DNA from: Conidiobolus incongruus B7586
Lineage: Eukaryota; Entomophthoromycota; Entomophthoromycetes; Entomophthorales; Conidiobolaceae
Assembly: GCA_000697335.1 (NCBI GenBank)
Contig: JNEM01008726.1
Span: 1 to 14,433 of the forward strand
Direction of reading: 5' to 3'
Length of the DNA: 14,433 nucleotides
Shown piece by piece: positions 1 to 8,394 of this stretch. Under the pieces are notes generated by a model that saw nothing but the letters and a program-made list of their open reading frames with translations, had not been told where the DNA came from and searched no databases. Each line of letters begins with the position of its first letter. Positions within the stretch are counted from its first letter, which is position 1. A program made the position numbers and the translations under genes.

Positions 1-1122
1 CCACCATCTCGCTGAACTGAGTAAGGGAAGGAAATAAGCTCTGATGGATGGTGAGAAGGGTCGATTAATTAGGGACTGTGGAAGAGAAAGCCAGCCATAA
101 GGATAAGATCTCCAATTGTCAGGATGCTTGTGAGGGAATGCTAAGCCATGATCGATTGCAGCAATATTGATGGCTTTGGTAGATTTTGGTAATATAGAAG
201 AGTCAAAAGGATTGATTTCAGATTCATGGTCCAAATTATGTGGATTATATTGGATCATCCAATTATCCAAGCCTCTATCAGTGTTTCTGATTAAATAGTC
301 AAATATCACCAATTTTTCCAACTGGAGTCTAAATTCCATTTGAAGTTCTGGTGTCCAAATATTATCCTCAACACCATCAATTAATAAACGCGTCTCCTCG
401 TCATTCTGAGTCATTACAGAAGGGACTTCAGTAGGTTTGTTTATACCTAATCCATCTAAAGCACAATCTTCAGGCCATGGGTGCTGTTGTAAAAATGAAG
501 AAGCATTTTCGTAGTTATGCAAAAATAATTGAAAACTACCAATTTTTAAAGGTAGAGGTACGGGCTTATCGGATCGAGTTGCAGCTTCTCTATCTTTTGC
601 TGAGTAGTGAAACGATGGTGACGATAGTCTAATTACTTCGGTTCTTGGTACGAGTCCTAATTGTAATCTTCTATCAATTAGTGATGCAGCAGCTTCTGAT
701 ATATATCCCAAGTTAGGTATAAGGCTTAAAAAATATAAATAAACTATTTTAGTATATAACAATAATGTTAATATTTACCAACTACGTCCAAAACAACAAG
801 GAAATAAATTTCGATGTAACCATTTCATCCACTTTGGATTCAAATGACCATAAGGTTCTTCATTCTTAGGTTTAAAAACACCAACTTTCTTCTTTTTGGG
901 ATCTGTACAGAAATAGGAACCTGACGATCCTTGAGCGATACACTCAGGTAATATTTGTTGAGAAATGGCTTCCCTCACTAGTTGTACCAAGTATAGGAAT
1001 TCTTCTGCAGGTAATTCGTCAACGGGACGAATTGTAGGCAATGAAGTTAATTTATAACTAGTTTGAACTGTGTCGACAGGATTTTCTTGTTCGTTGTGGG
1101 GCGTTAGGGGATGTGAGTCCAT
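1..1122 (-). CDS. LSB6/PI4K2: Type II phosphatidylinositol 4-kinase, 5' part (runs off left edge)
   Basis: Makes PI4P from phosphatidylinositol on Golgi, endosomal and vacuolar membranes. Exons are 1122-779 and 724-1 (open to the edge), joined by a 54-base intron (778-725, GTAAAT...AAG); 356 residues are visible. The glycine-rich start GSSGSYF (residues 66-71) is followed by GVFKPKNEEPYG (81-92), whose K84 is the ATP-binding lysine of the family. Next comes the cysteine patch PCCFGRSC (108-115), the site palmitoylated in type II kinases. The intron splits the codon of C115. The catalytic loop RNTDRGLDNW (261-270) has D264, and IDHGLAFPHKHPDNWR (305-320) is the metal-binding motif with D306. 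A variable insert lies at about 160-240. An in-frame TAA at 1143-1141 directly precedes the ATG, so 1122 is the natural start unless there is an upstream exon. The C-terminal end of the kinase lobe lies beyond base 1. The family assignment is firm. Confidence 0.95.
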
Positions 1123-2279
1123 CGGTAATTTAATAATGTCTTAAATATAATGAATAATTAAATATTGAATATTAATAAATTTCTAGTAACTTTATAATTG
1201 AGTCATATAAATAAAAATAACTTTTGTATAATGTTTTCTTATATTATTAATTATTTAAAAACAAGGGATTAAAAGTAGGTTAGATAACGAATGAATGAAT
1301 GAAAATTCAAATATAATTGATGGACATGATATCATTATTTCGTAGTTGTATTCAGTTGACAAATCACATGTAATTCTAATTTAGAACTAATTGAAATTGA
1401 ATGCTACCTAGATAAAAGCAAGTCAACTATTGGCGATAATTGTGGATCACTTGCTATTATTTGTAAATGCAATTCTAACAGAATAAGTATTCAAGAAGAG
1501 ATAATATGTTTGAGTATATGATTACAAACTATAGTTTACCACATATGAATATTGCTAAAGTATCATTTTGATTCTCATTAAATTAAAAATATGAAATAAT
1601 CTTTAATCTTTGATTATTAATGACTAGAGTACTGTAATCAAAGTATTGAAATATGGTAAAACTGAAGTCAAAATTAAAATTTGCCAGGATTATTGGGTCA
1701 TTTGGAAAATGATTATTTTTGTTTCAATAAGGTATCATAAAAACTATTAAAAAATTTCAAGTAACTTGAGAATCCTGGTAAATAGCTATTAGTAAAAAAT
1801 GCTTTAAGCTCTTAGAGCAATTTTAAATTTGTATGAATTGGAATAACTGAGCATATGATATTATGAATATGCTAATATTCAAGGAAGTAATTCATTTTAT
1901 TGTTTAATTATCAAAATCAATAGCAACATTTTTGTAATTAATCTAATACAATGTATAAAATAAATAAAAAATTTAACAATTTAAATATCATATTTCGAGT
2001 TTCAGAAATAAGGTGTATATTTATATTGAATATTAAATTTAATGCACACATCCAATGAAAATGAAAATAAACTTTTGAATAATGACAGTGAATATAGGTG
2101 ATATGAATATAATGTTTCCAAATTATCCAGCATTAATAATAATTTATATGTTGAGCAAATTGTTTATGTTTTGAATTTTAACCAAATTTCATTGGTTGAT
2201 AATTTGTATATAATATTAAAAATGATAATAATATAGAATCTTACTATTAGATACATTTTTATTATATTAAGTTTGAGTG

Positions 2280-2300
2280 TATATATATATATATATATAT
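2280..2300. repeat. TA dinucleotide microsatellite
   Basis: An uninterrupted TA run of about ten units, four bases upstream of a perfect 14-bp inverted repeat. Replication slippage is likely to make its length variable. Confidence 0.9.
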
Positions 2301-2304
2301 GGCA

Positions 2305-2336
2305 ATATCAAATATTAAGGAGTTAATATTTGATAT
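2305..2336. repeat. Perfect inverted repeat, 14-bp arms with 4-base loop
   Basis: Left arm 2305-2318 (ATATCAAATATTAA) and right arm 2323-2336 (TTAATATTTGATAT) are exact reverse complements around the loop GGAG. It lies in a gene-free spacer and is not next to a coding end, so a terminator role for a neighbouring gene is not indicated. It could be cruciform-forming DNA or the remnant of a small element. Confidence 0.9.
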
Positions 2337-2789
2337 ATTTTAGTTGAATTTTAATATTTGAAAATTTTGATTAGAAATAAAACTCAAATAATTACTCTTA
2401 TTTTCTAAAACCAGTCATTTAAAGGATAATATTACGACAAAATGTAGCATTAGATATTATGAGCCTTATATATTGTTATATATATAATTTTTAAATTTGG
2501 AAACAATCAAGATTCCAATTATTGTTATTACAGAATTGCAAGATTTTTATGGTGATAATAAGAAAAACCATATGAATAAAAATTATAAGAAAAGTATAAT
2601 AATATTAGTAAAAATAAAAAGTATACTGTGAAGTTTACAAATATTATATACGAAAATTAATATAAGATTTGAATAAAAATATGAAGGAGATTATACATAA
2701 TAATTGAAGTCTGAGTGATACATGGGTTGAAATTTCAGATTAAACTCATTTTACAAGAGCTTTAATATTAACAAGTGGTCAAATAAACG

Positions 2790-2863
2790 GTTTTCATGGC
2801 GTAATTGGCTAGCGCGTCCGACTGTTAATCGGGAGGTCGGTGGTTCAAGCCCACCTGGGAGCG
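2790..2863 (+). tRNA. tRNA-Asn (anticodon GTT)
   Basis: A 74-base cloverleaf without intron. Acceptor 2790-2796 pairs with 2856-2862, with G2863 as discriminator. The D stem is GCGT/GCGC (2799-2802 with 2812-2815). The anticodon stem is 2817-2821 with 2829-2833, around the loop CTGTTAA with GTT at 2824-2826. The variable loop is AGGTC (2834-2838), and the T arm is GGTGG-TTCAAGC-CCACC (2839-2855). The internal promoter is present: an A box around TGGCGTAATTGG and a B box GGTTCAAGCC. A T4 run at 2871-2874 and a T7 run at 2884-2890 can terminate RNA polymerase III. The acceptor stem is odd: three of its seven pairs are G-U. The rest of the fold is clean, so I call it a gene rather than a pseudogene, with some reserve. 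Confidence 0.9.
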
Positions 2864-2870
2864 TTTGGAC

Positions 2871-2890
2871 TTTTGATGATTGATTTTTTT
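2871..2890 (+). terminator. Pol III T-run terminator of the tRNA-Asn gene
   Basis: A T4 run (2871-2874) starts eight bases after the mature 3' end. A stronger T7 run lies at 2884-2890. Oligo-T on the coding strand is the standard RNA polymerase III stop signal. Confidence 0.7.
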
Positions 2891-3015
2891 GATTTTTTAA
2901 ATTAATAATAACACATCCCAAATTCAAAATTTTTTTGATCCAATTAAGAAAATAAAACTAATTTTAAAAATTGAGAAATATAATATATAGAGCTTCATAA
3001 ATCTAATATATTAAA

Positions 3016-4307
3016 TTAAACAGAAAGATCATTGAGTGCAACGGCGACAGTAGCCTTATTATGTCCATTATACTGACGAATGGTATCACCTCCCGATAAC
3101 TCCCAAAGTCTTGCGGTATGATCGGATGATGCTGATACTAAATATGCAGAATCCGCTGAGAATGCACAGTCCCAAGTCCATTTGGTGTGCCCTATCAGTG
3201 TTTTATTCAGAGTAAAGGCTTGATCTCTAATATTCCACAATTTAATGGTTGCATCAGCTGAACAAGTTGCTAAGATTTGGCTATTGGGACTGATTAAACA
3301 TTTGGTTAAGTATTTCGAATGTGCGACAAAGCTGGTTGGTTGATTTTCTGGGTGGTGTAGATTCCAAGAGTAGCAGGTACCATTGGAAGCTCCTGCGACT
3401 AAGATATTTCCTTTGGAAGCCATAGATACTGACTGTATGGATTTTTCACCTTCAGTAACCTAATTAATATATGAATATATATTTAACAAACTATCGATAT
3501 TGATGATTTACCAATTCTTGAGTAGAGCTATTCTCCATAATATTCCAAATTTTTACTATACCAGATTGATCACCAGCAATCAGTTCACCTTGATTAGGAT
3601 GGATGCAAACATCGTTTACAGGAGCTTGGTGGGTATACGTTCTTTGAACAGTTGGTGTTCTAAAAAATTTGAAATTCATGATATTTAATACAAAATTAAT
3701 AATTGAAAAATTCATGAGATAATACCTTGGATCCCATATTTTAATAGTCTTGTCTTCACTACTAGTTACCATCCATCTACCTTCCATATGAAAACCAATC
3801 GAAGTGACGTTATTTCGATGACCATCATAAGCAACTACCTGAGATTGAATTTATATTAATAAAAGTTTATAATGAGTCAATATTAGCATACGTGATTAGG
3901 ATTTAAAGATCTGATATCATACAATTTAACACTTTGATGACCTAGTTATATTTAGTTTCTATACTAAATACAAAAAATGGATAATTGATGAATTACCTCC
4001 AACTGCCAAATATCTTTTATCAGGTGAAATGCATAAAGTATTCACTTGCTAAAAAATTTTAGAAGATTAATAAAGATGAAATGACAAAAATATACATATT
4101 AACGAATATTACAGAGTCAGGAAATTGAATAGTTCTTGAAGAAACACCACTTAAAGCTTCCCAAAATCGAATCACATGGTCATACCCAGCTGTTACTAAA
4201 ATAACTGAGTGAGCGTCTTGAGATGGCTGATGTTGACTATTTTCATTATTGTTATATCTGTGATTAGAATTTCCAACATAGTTGGATCTTGAGTTTTGAG
4301 ATCTCAT
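3016..4307 (-). CDS. LST8: Target of rapamycin complex subunit LST8
   Basis: A seven-bladed WD40 protein that binds the TOR kinase domain and stabilises TORC1 and TORC2. Six exons: 4307-4113, 4048-3997, 3941-3892, 3838-3726, 3659-3512, 3459-3016. The five introns are 64, 55, 53, 66 and 52 bases. The spliced length is 1002 bases, giving 333 residues (yeast Lst8 303, human 326). Landmarks shared with known LST8 proteins are [16 protein letters not shown] (residues 36-51), [17 protein letters not shown] in exon 4, [19 protein letters not shown] in exon 5, and [14 protein letters not shown] and [14 protein letters not shown] in the last exon. An in-frame TAA at 4310-4308 abuts the ATG, so the start is fixed. 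The first 33 residues form a polar Asn/Ser/Gln/Arg-rich tail, longer than usual. Every junction keeps the frame, so the gene appears intact and the identification is firm. Confidence 0.96.
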
Positions 4308-5102
4308 TTACACAATTTAATTCAATTCAATTAGGTAAATTAATAATGACTTGGTATTTGAATTTAAATGATATTTTGTTCATTATAAATTTATGGGTTT
4401 TTAGAGACTGGTTTTTTATTCAATTAAAAATTTATATCGACCATTAAATTATAAATATTTTAATTTTTTTAATATATACATTATAATAAAGAAAAAATAT
4501 ATCTTGTACTATTAAAATTGTTATAATTTTAACAATCAATTTTCTTTTAGAATATCTATTAAATCAATATATTAACAATTTTCTTCAAAAGAGAGCAACA
4601 TTTGATATAATAGATAACAATTATCTAGAAATTGTAGAGAATATAAGAATAAGTCTTCTTTTATACATTATAATATAATATATGAAATGGTATATATTTA
4701 ATTATAACTGTATTTGATATAAATATTTTGTTTTATATGTTATCAAAATTTACCCTGATTAATATTAAAATTAATCTGATAAAAAATTTCATAAAAAATT
4801 AATCAAAGTTAATTTTAAATATGATTGATTACCATAAAAAACATTTGATAAGAGTTTTAAAAATGGTATTAGAATTGCAATCAAAATTATATTAAAGATA
4901 TCATGGACTGATTAATAGCCATATGTTACTTCCGGATATTGATTTAAGATATATTAAAAAATCTGAAAATAAATATTTATACGTAATATTATATATTTTG
5001 CTTCTACTATGATATGATATTTGGGTTTTATTAAATTACAAAAATAATATATGAAAACTTTAATTTTAATTAAATAAATTTAACGTTAGATTTGATGGAA
5101 AA
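4308..5102. other. AT-rich spacer upstream of LST8 and downstream of the LPMO gene
   Basis: This is the 5' flank of LST8 and the 3' flank of the minus-strand LPMO-like gene. It contains only A/T-rich tracts and stop-dense frames. I see no gene, RNA or long repeat. Confidence 0.6.
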
Positions 5103-5840
5103 TTACCAATCAGAAGGTACACCATTCTTAGAGGGTCCATATCCACAAGAATCTTTGGTCTCAGCACCATCTTTGCACTGATGTACAGATGAAGTAGACC
5201 AGTAACGGCAGACGTTAGCACCAGGGTTGGCAACGTCGCCTCCTTGGAATATAGGCTTATGGTGATTGGGGTTATAATCATTACCACCTTCAACGACCAT
5301 ATCAGAGCAAGAAACATATTGAGCAAAGGAAGCATCTTGATCAGCAAAGAGAACACCACCACCGTACCACATCCATTGGAGAGTAACTGGACCATCAGGA
5401 AGGAAATCTGGAATGGTAAGTTTGGTAGAACAAGGTGTGGATCCAGGTCCATTTAAGGGACCAAGAGCATCATCATGAGAAGATTCTTGACAGTTGGTTT
5501 CATAACATACATACTTGACGACATTATGATCAAAAGCACTAGAATCATCGGATTGATCAAAGGGAACCATAGCCAATCTAACGAAACCACCAGGATGATT
5601 CTGTCTCAACCAGGTCACATCAATTTGTTGGCCACGTTTAACAGTGGTTTTAGAGTACCAATAATTATTAAATGGGGATTGATCCTTAGGAGCTTCGCAA
5701 GCACCTTGACAACCCCATCCGCGGGAGCAGTATCCCGAGAACTCTTTGTTTCCTCGAGTTTGAGGTGTGTGCATGTTAGAATGGGCTTGAATAGATCCCA
5801 ACAAAGCAAGTAATGAAGCAGTTCCGAAGATGAATTTCAT
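5103..5840 (-). CDS. Secreted lytic polysaccharide monooxygenase-like protein
   Basis: Probably a copper enzyme that oxidatively cleaves a polysaccharide outside the cell; the substrate is not readable from sequence. It is a single exon of 245 residues. Residues 1-19 are a classical signal peptide ending in SIQA, so the mature protein would start at His20, the first ligand of the LPMO histidine brace. His82 in RQNHPGGFVRLAMV is the candidate second ligand. Tyr175 in AQYVSCSD, three residues before a Cys as in AA9 and AA11 enzymes, is the candidate axial residue. A glycine-rich WMWYGGGVLFADQD segment precedes it. Twelve cysteines (for example GYCSRGWGCQGACE at 37-50) fit a disulfide-bonded secreted fold. 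No carbohydrate-binding module or GPI signal follows; the protein ends CGYGPSKNGVPSDW. I cannot assign a CAZy AA family. It is much less AT-rich than its flanks and intact, with no intron, unlike its neighbours. Confidence 0.8.
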   Translation of the reverse strand: MKFIFGTASLLALLGSIQAHSNMHTPQTRGNKEFSGYCSRGWGCQGACEAPKDQSPFNNYWYSKTTVKRGQQIDVTWLRQNHPGGFVRLAMVPFDQSDDSSAFDHNVVKYVCYETNCQESSHDDALGPLNGPGSTPCSTKLTIPDFLPDGPVTLQWMWYGGGVLFADQDASFAQYVSCSDMVVEGGNDYNPNHHKPIFQGGDVANPGANVCRYWSTSSVHQCKDGAETKDSCGYGPSKNGVPSDW

Positions 5841-6277
5841 TATTGATAAAATGATGATTAAATTAGATAACCAGCTAATATTTAATAAAGATCAGGAGTT
5901 GACGGAGTGAATCAAAGAAAGATGAGAAGAGTCAGTTAAGCTAATATGTAGTTCACTGACAATCTATAAATCCAAAAAGGATGAAATTAATATAAAAATA
6001 TTCAATGCTCTTGATTATCAGAAAATCATGGAGTTTATATATTCAAAACCGTTAAGATTTTTACAACTTTAGATTTATTCTTATTTGATCAATACTCCAC
6101 ATCTCTGTCCCCCTTCGAACACCAATCCCTTTTCGTTAATCCTCAATTGAACTTATTAGTACCAAATTTGATTTATCCAATAACAAATCTAATGGAGTTT
6201 ATTTTAATTTTGTTGTTTTTTGATATTTTGTAAGGAGTCAGTTTTGCCCCAAATAAATTTTAAATTTTCTTTCAATC
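5841..6277. other. 5' flank of the LPMO-like gene
   Basis: This stretch has more G and C than the surrounding spacers, with a C-rich patch near 6100-6130 and CCAAT pentamers near 6122 and 6177. It probably holds the promoter of the minus-strand LPMO-like gene. No coding frame can be supported. Confidence 0.4.
6034..6041 (-). promoter_or_regulatory. Candidate TATA box for the LPMO-like gene
   Basis: On the minus strand this reads TATATAAA, about 195 bases upstream of the ATG at 5840. In AT-rich DNA such a match occurs easily by chance. The support is position and sequence only. Confidence 0.25.
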
Positions 6278-6605
6278 ATGCAAAATTGTTACCCAATTCC
6301 ACGCTACATTGGATAATATTTCAACCAATCGCAGCTCTTGGAATGGTTACACGTCTCCTATATCAACAAATTTGATCCAAATTCAAAAATCCACTAAAAA
6401 TTTTGTAGCTATGATCTCATCAAAATTCAACATTTTCTTGAAATTAAGCATCTTCTTGACCATGTGCAAAATGTTAATTAGGATATGCAGGAATTTTGAA
6501 ATGTCAAAGGAGATGTAAGCGATGTCATCATATGTCTAGATCTACACGTTCTTAAAATAAGGATAGCTTGAATACAAAAACTGATCCCAGTTCATGTCAA
6601 ATTAT
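6278..6605 (+). pseudogene. Decayed coding patch of unknown origin
   Basis: One forward frame from an ATG at 6278 reads as protein-like sequence for about 110 codons, with several in-frame breaks. It includes stretches such as NQSQLLEWLHVSYINKFDPN and NVKGDVSDVIICLDLHVL. The base composition is clearly less AT-rich than the flanks, which also suggests former coding sequence. I do not recognise the family. The minus strand of the same stretch also reads as fairly protein-like, so even the orientation is unsure. A different forward frame (6309-6518) is open for 69 codons but has no recognisable content. Confidence 0.25.
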
Positions 6606-7077
6606 AGTACAAAAACCGTGATTAAATTAGGATTAGCCAACATTTGGAAGTGTTTAATTAATAGAATATAATATTTGACTAAATATACTATTAAAAATAT
6701 TCCTTAAATTAGTATATTATCTAATTAACTAGGTTCATTGTGTTGATAACAATTTAATATCCTATTTCTAGTATTGTTAAGGAAATTTTTATTACAAAAT
6801 AGATTATATTGAATATATTTTTTGATGTTTTCTGGTTGATAATGTGGTTGAAATATAAAAGAAGTTATATATTCTTGGCTTATCATAGTAATGATATTAA
6901 TAGAACAAATGATATTAGGTTAAAAAGATAACTATGTTAACAATTTATTTTTACCAATATGTCTGAAAATTGGAATATATGTTCAAAACATTATTAAAAA
7001 TTAATTACACAATGAATTCATGATGGTCATATGTTAAATAATATTTGTTGATATATTGTAATAATTAAATATATTAA
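6606..7077. other. AT-rich spacer with an imperfect hairpin
   Basis: Mostly structureless AT-rich DNA. An imperfect inverted repeat spans 6653-6731, with exact 9-bp arms at 6682-6690 and 6710-6718. Short hydrophobic reading frames near 6850-6900 could be more of the GPCR-like fossil downstream but are too short to support. Confidence 0.4.
6653..6731. repeat. Imperfect inverted repeat
   Basis: The inner arms AATATACTA (6682-6690) and TAGTATATT (6710-6718) are exact. The outer parts TTAATTAATAG and CTAATTAA continue the symmetry imperfectly. It is possibly a chance product of AT-rich sequence. Confidence 0.4.
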
Positions 7078-7786
7078 TTAATCCATTATACCAAGCAATT
7101 GTACTTTAACTTAACCATTTGGGCATCTAGAATGTTATTTAACCTATTTGAAAGTGCCGAGGTATATCTATTTATCCTAATACTCTATTATTTTAATGTT
7201 AATCGATCATACAATAAACTCTACCAAGATTGATATCTACTTTGAGCTAATTTGATAAATTCAAATGTAATATTGATATTTCAAAACTTAATATCAATAT
7301 CAATATAATAAATATAAATCATTTATTCTGTATTATTCTGTAGTTAAATCCCAAAAAATCATTTGAAACAAAATTAAATCTATAATAGTAAATATTGAAA
7401 TATATTATTCAGGCATCGAAATTTAAGAATTGTAAAGCTTAGATATTCATCATTGAGTATCTAATTTGAAATAGCATTGGTTAATATAATTAATTCGAAT
7501 GATTGATATTATTAATCATTGTGATGTATATAAATCAATCTGGGTATATCTTTCGATTAAATTGTTTCACAATAATGTACTTGATTTATATATACTCTAT
7601 GAAATGTTAATAATAAATTGTGAAAGACACATGCCAAGATATATCTATTGTACTGTATTATCAATGATAGCAACCAGATTATGTCAAAGTATTGAATGTA
7701 TTCTTTATAAAAAATGTCAATATCAAATATGGAATATAATTGAATATCGCATTTCTATCATCAAACAGGATTTCAAAATAGAGTAA
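7078..7786 (+). pseudogene. Fossil resembling the C-terminal helices of a rhodopsin-like GPCR
   Basis: Two open pieces lie in different frames. The first (7078-7230, 51 codons) has a hydrophobic helix-like run, ESAEVYLFILILYYFNVNRS, followed by basic and polar residues, as in helix 5 running into the third cytoplasmic loop. The second (7499-7783, 95 codons) contains MPRYIYCTVLSMIATRLCQS and then IECILYKKCQYQIWNII. The spacing resembles a helix 7 of the NPxxY type followed by amphipathic helix 8 with a late Trp. The 268 bases between them are stop-rich and could hold introns plus decayed sequence. Helices 1-4 are not visible, so this is not a working receptor. The assignment rests on pattern only and could be wrong. 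Confidence 0.3.
7270..7300. repeat. Inverted repeat, 11-bp arms
   Basis: ATATTGATATT (7270-7280) and AATATCAATAT (7290-7300) are exact reverse complements around a 9-base loop, within the GPCR-like fossil. The low complexity makes chance plausible. Confidence 0.7.
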
Positions 7787-8394
7787 TTGCAATTGAGTTT
7801 GAAATTAATAGACACTCGATTATTCTGTTTAATTACAACAATACTTATACATTAATATCTCGTATATTCACTAAATTTTAAATCTAAATAAGTACTAGCT
7901 TCATGTTTATATCATATATTCAAGTTAATTTAAATTATGTTTAAGTTAGAGATTTACATTTTATTATACTATTTAAATTTTTGATCTTGAATATTTTAGA
8001 TAAAGAATATTTGTTTTAATAAAACATTATTAGTGGAAAATATCCATGAATTAAAAGTATTAATTTGGTTATAAATATACTTATTCAAATATATATAGTT
8101 ACACTTGGAAATTTGTGTATTCAAAGAAATCATTTTATTAAATAACTCGATAAATAACAATACAAATTTGGATTCAATAATTTAAATATTGAGAGTTGAT
8201 TTATTAGATTCTATTTTAATAGTCTTTAAAAATATTATGTCTCATTATGAGGACAGAGGGTAGATTAGTCTTCAAATCTATTAAAAGCATATTTTTCCAT
8301 CTGTCTTTAATAGAAGATCAACTTTTTCAAAATAATCCATGATAAATCTAATCAAAAACAATTACAATAACTATATTATTTTCTATGCTTAATA
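7787..8394. other. AT-rich spacer between two decayed genes
   Basis: No open frame, RNA gene or clear repeat is seen. The patch 8245-8340 is slightly richer in G and C but gives no recognisable protein on either strand. Confidence 0.5.

Larger units (their letters stand above)
1123..2789. other. AT-rich spacer between PI4K2 and the tRNA gene
   Basis: This 1.7 kb stretch holds no credible coding frame on either strand. It includes the 5' flank of the minus-strand PI4K2 gene. The only clear structures are a short GAAT repeat near 1289-1302, a TA dinucleotide run at 2280-2300 and the hairpin immediately after it. Confidence 0.6.

Noticed and set aside
3500-3688. 62-codon plus-strand frame across LST8 exon 5 and an intron
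   Set aside because: Antisense shadow of the WD40 coding sequence.
5055-5107. Possible extra intron at the LPMO stop (TG|GTAATT... ending AAG)
   Set aside because: It would only replace the final Trp with a short tail and needs a weak acceptor. The plain stop after VPSDW is simpler.
5066-5813. Several open frames overlapping the LPMO-like gene on both strands (about 64-128 codons)
   Set aside because: They are shadows. The GC-richer LPMO coding sequence is poor in stops in other frames, and none of these translations has domain-like content.
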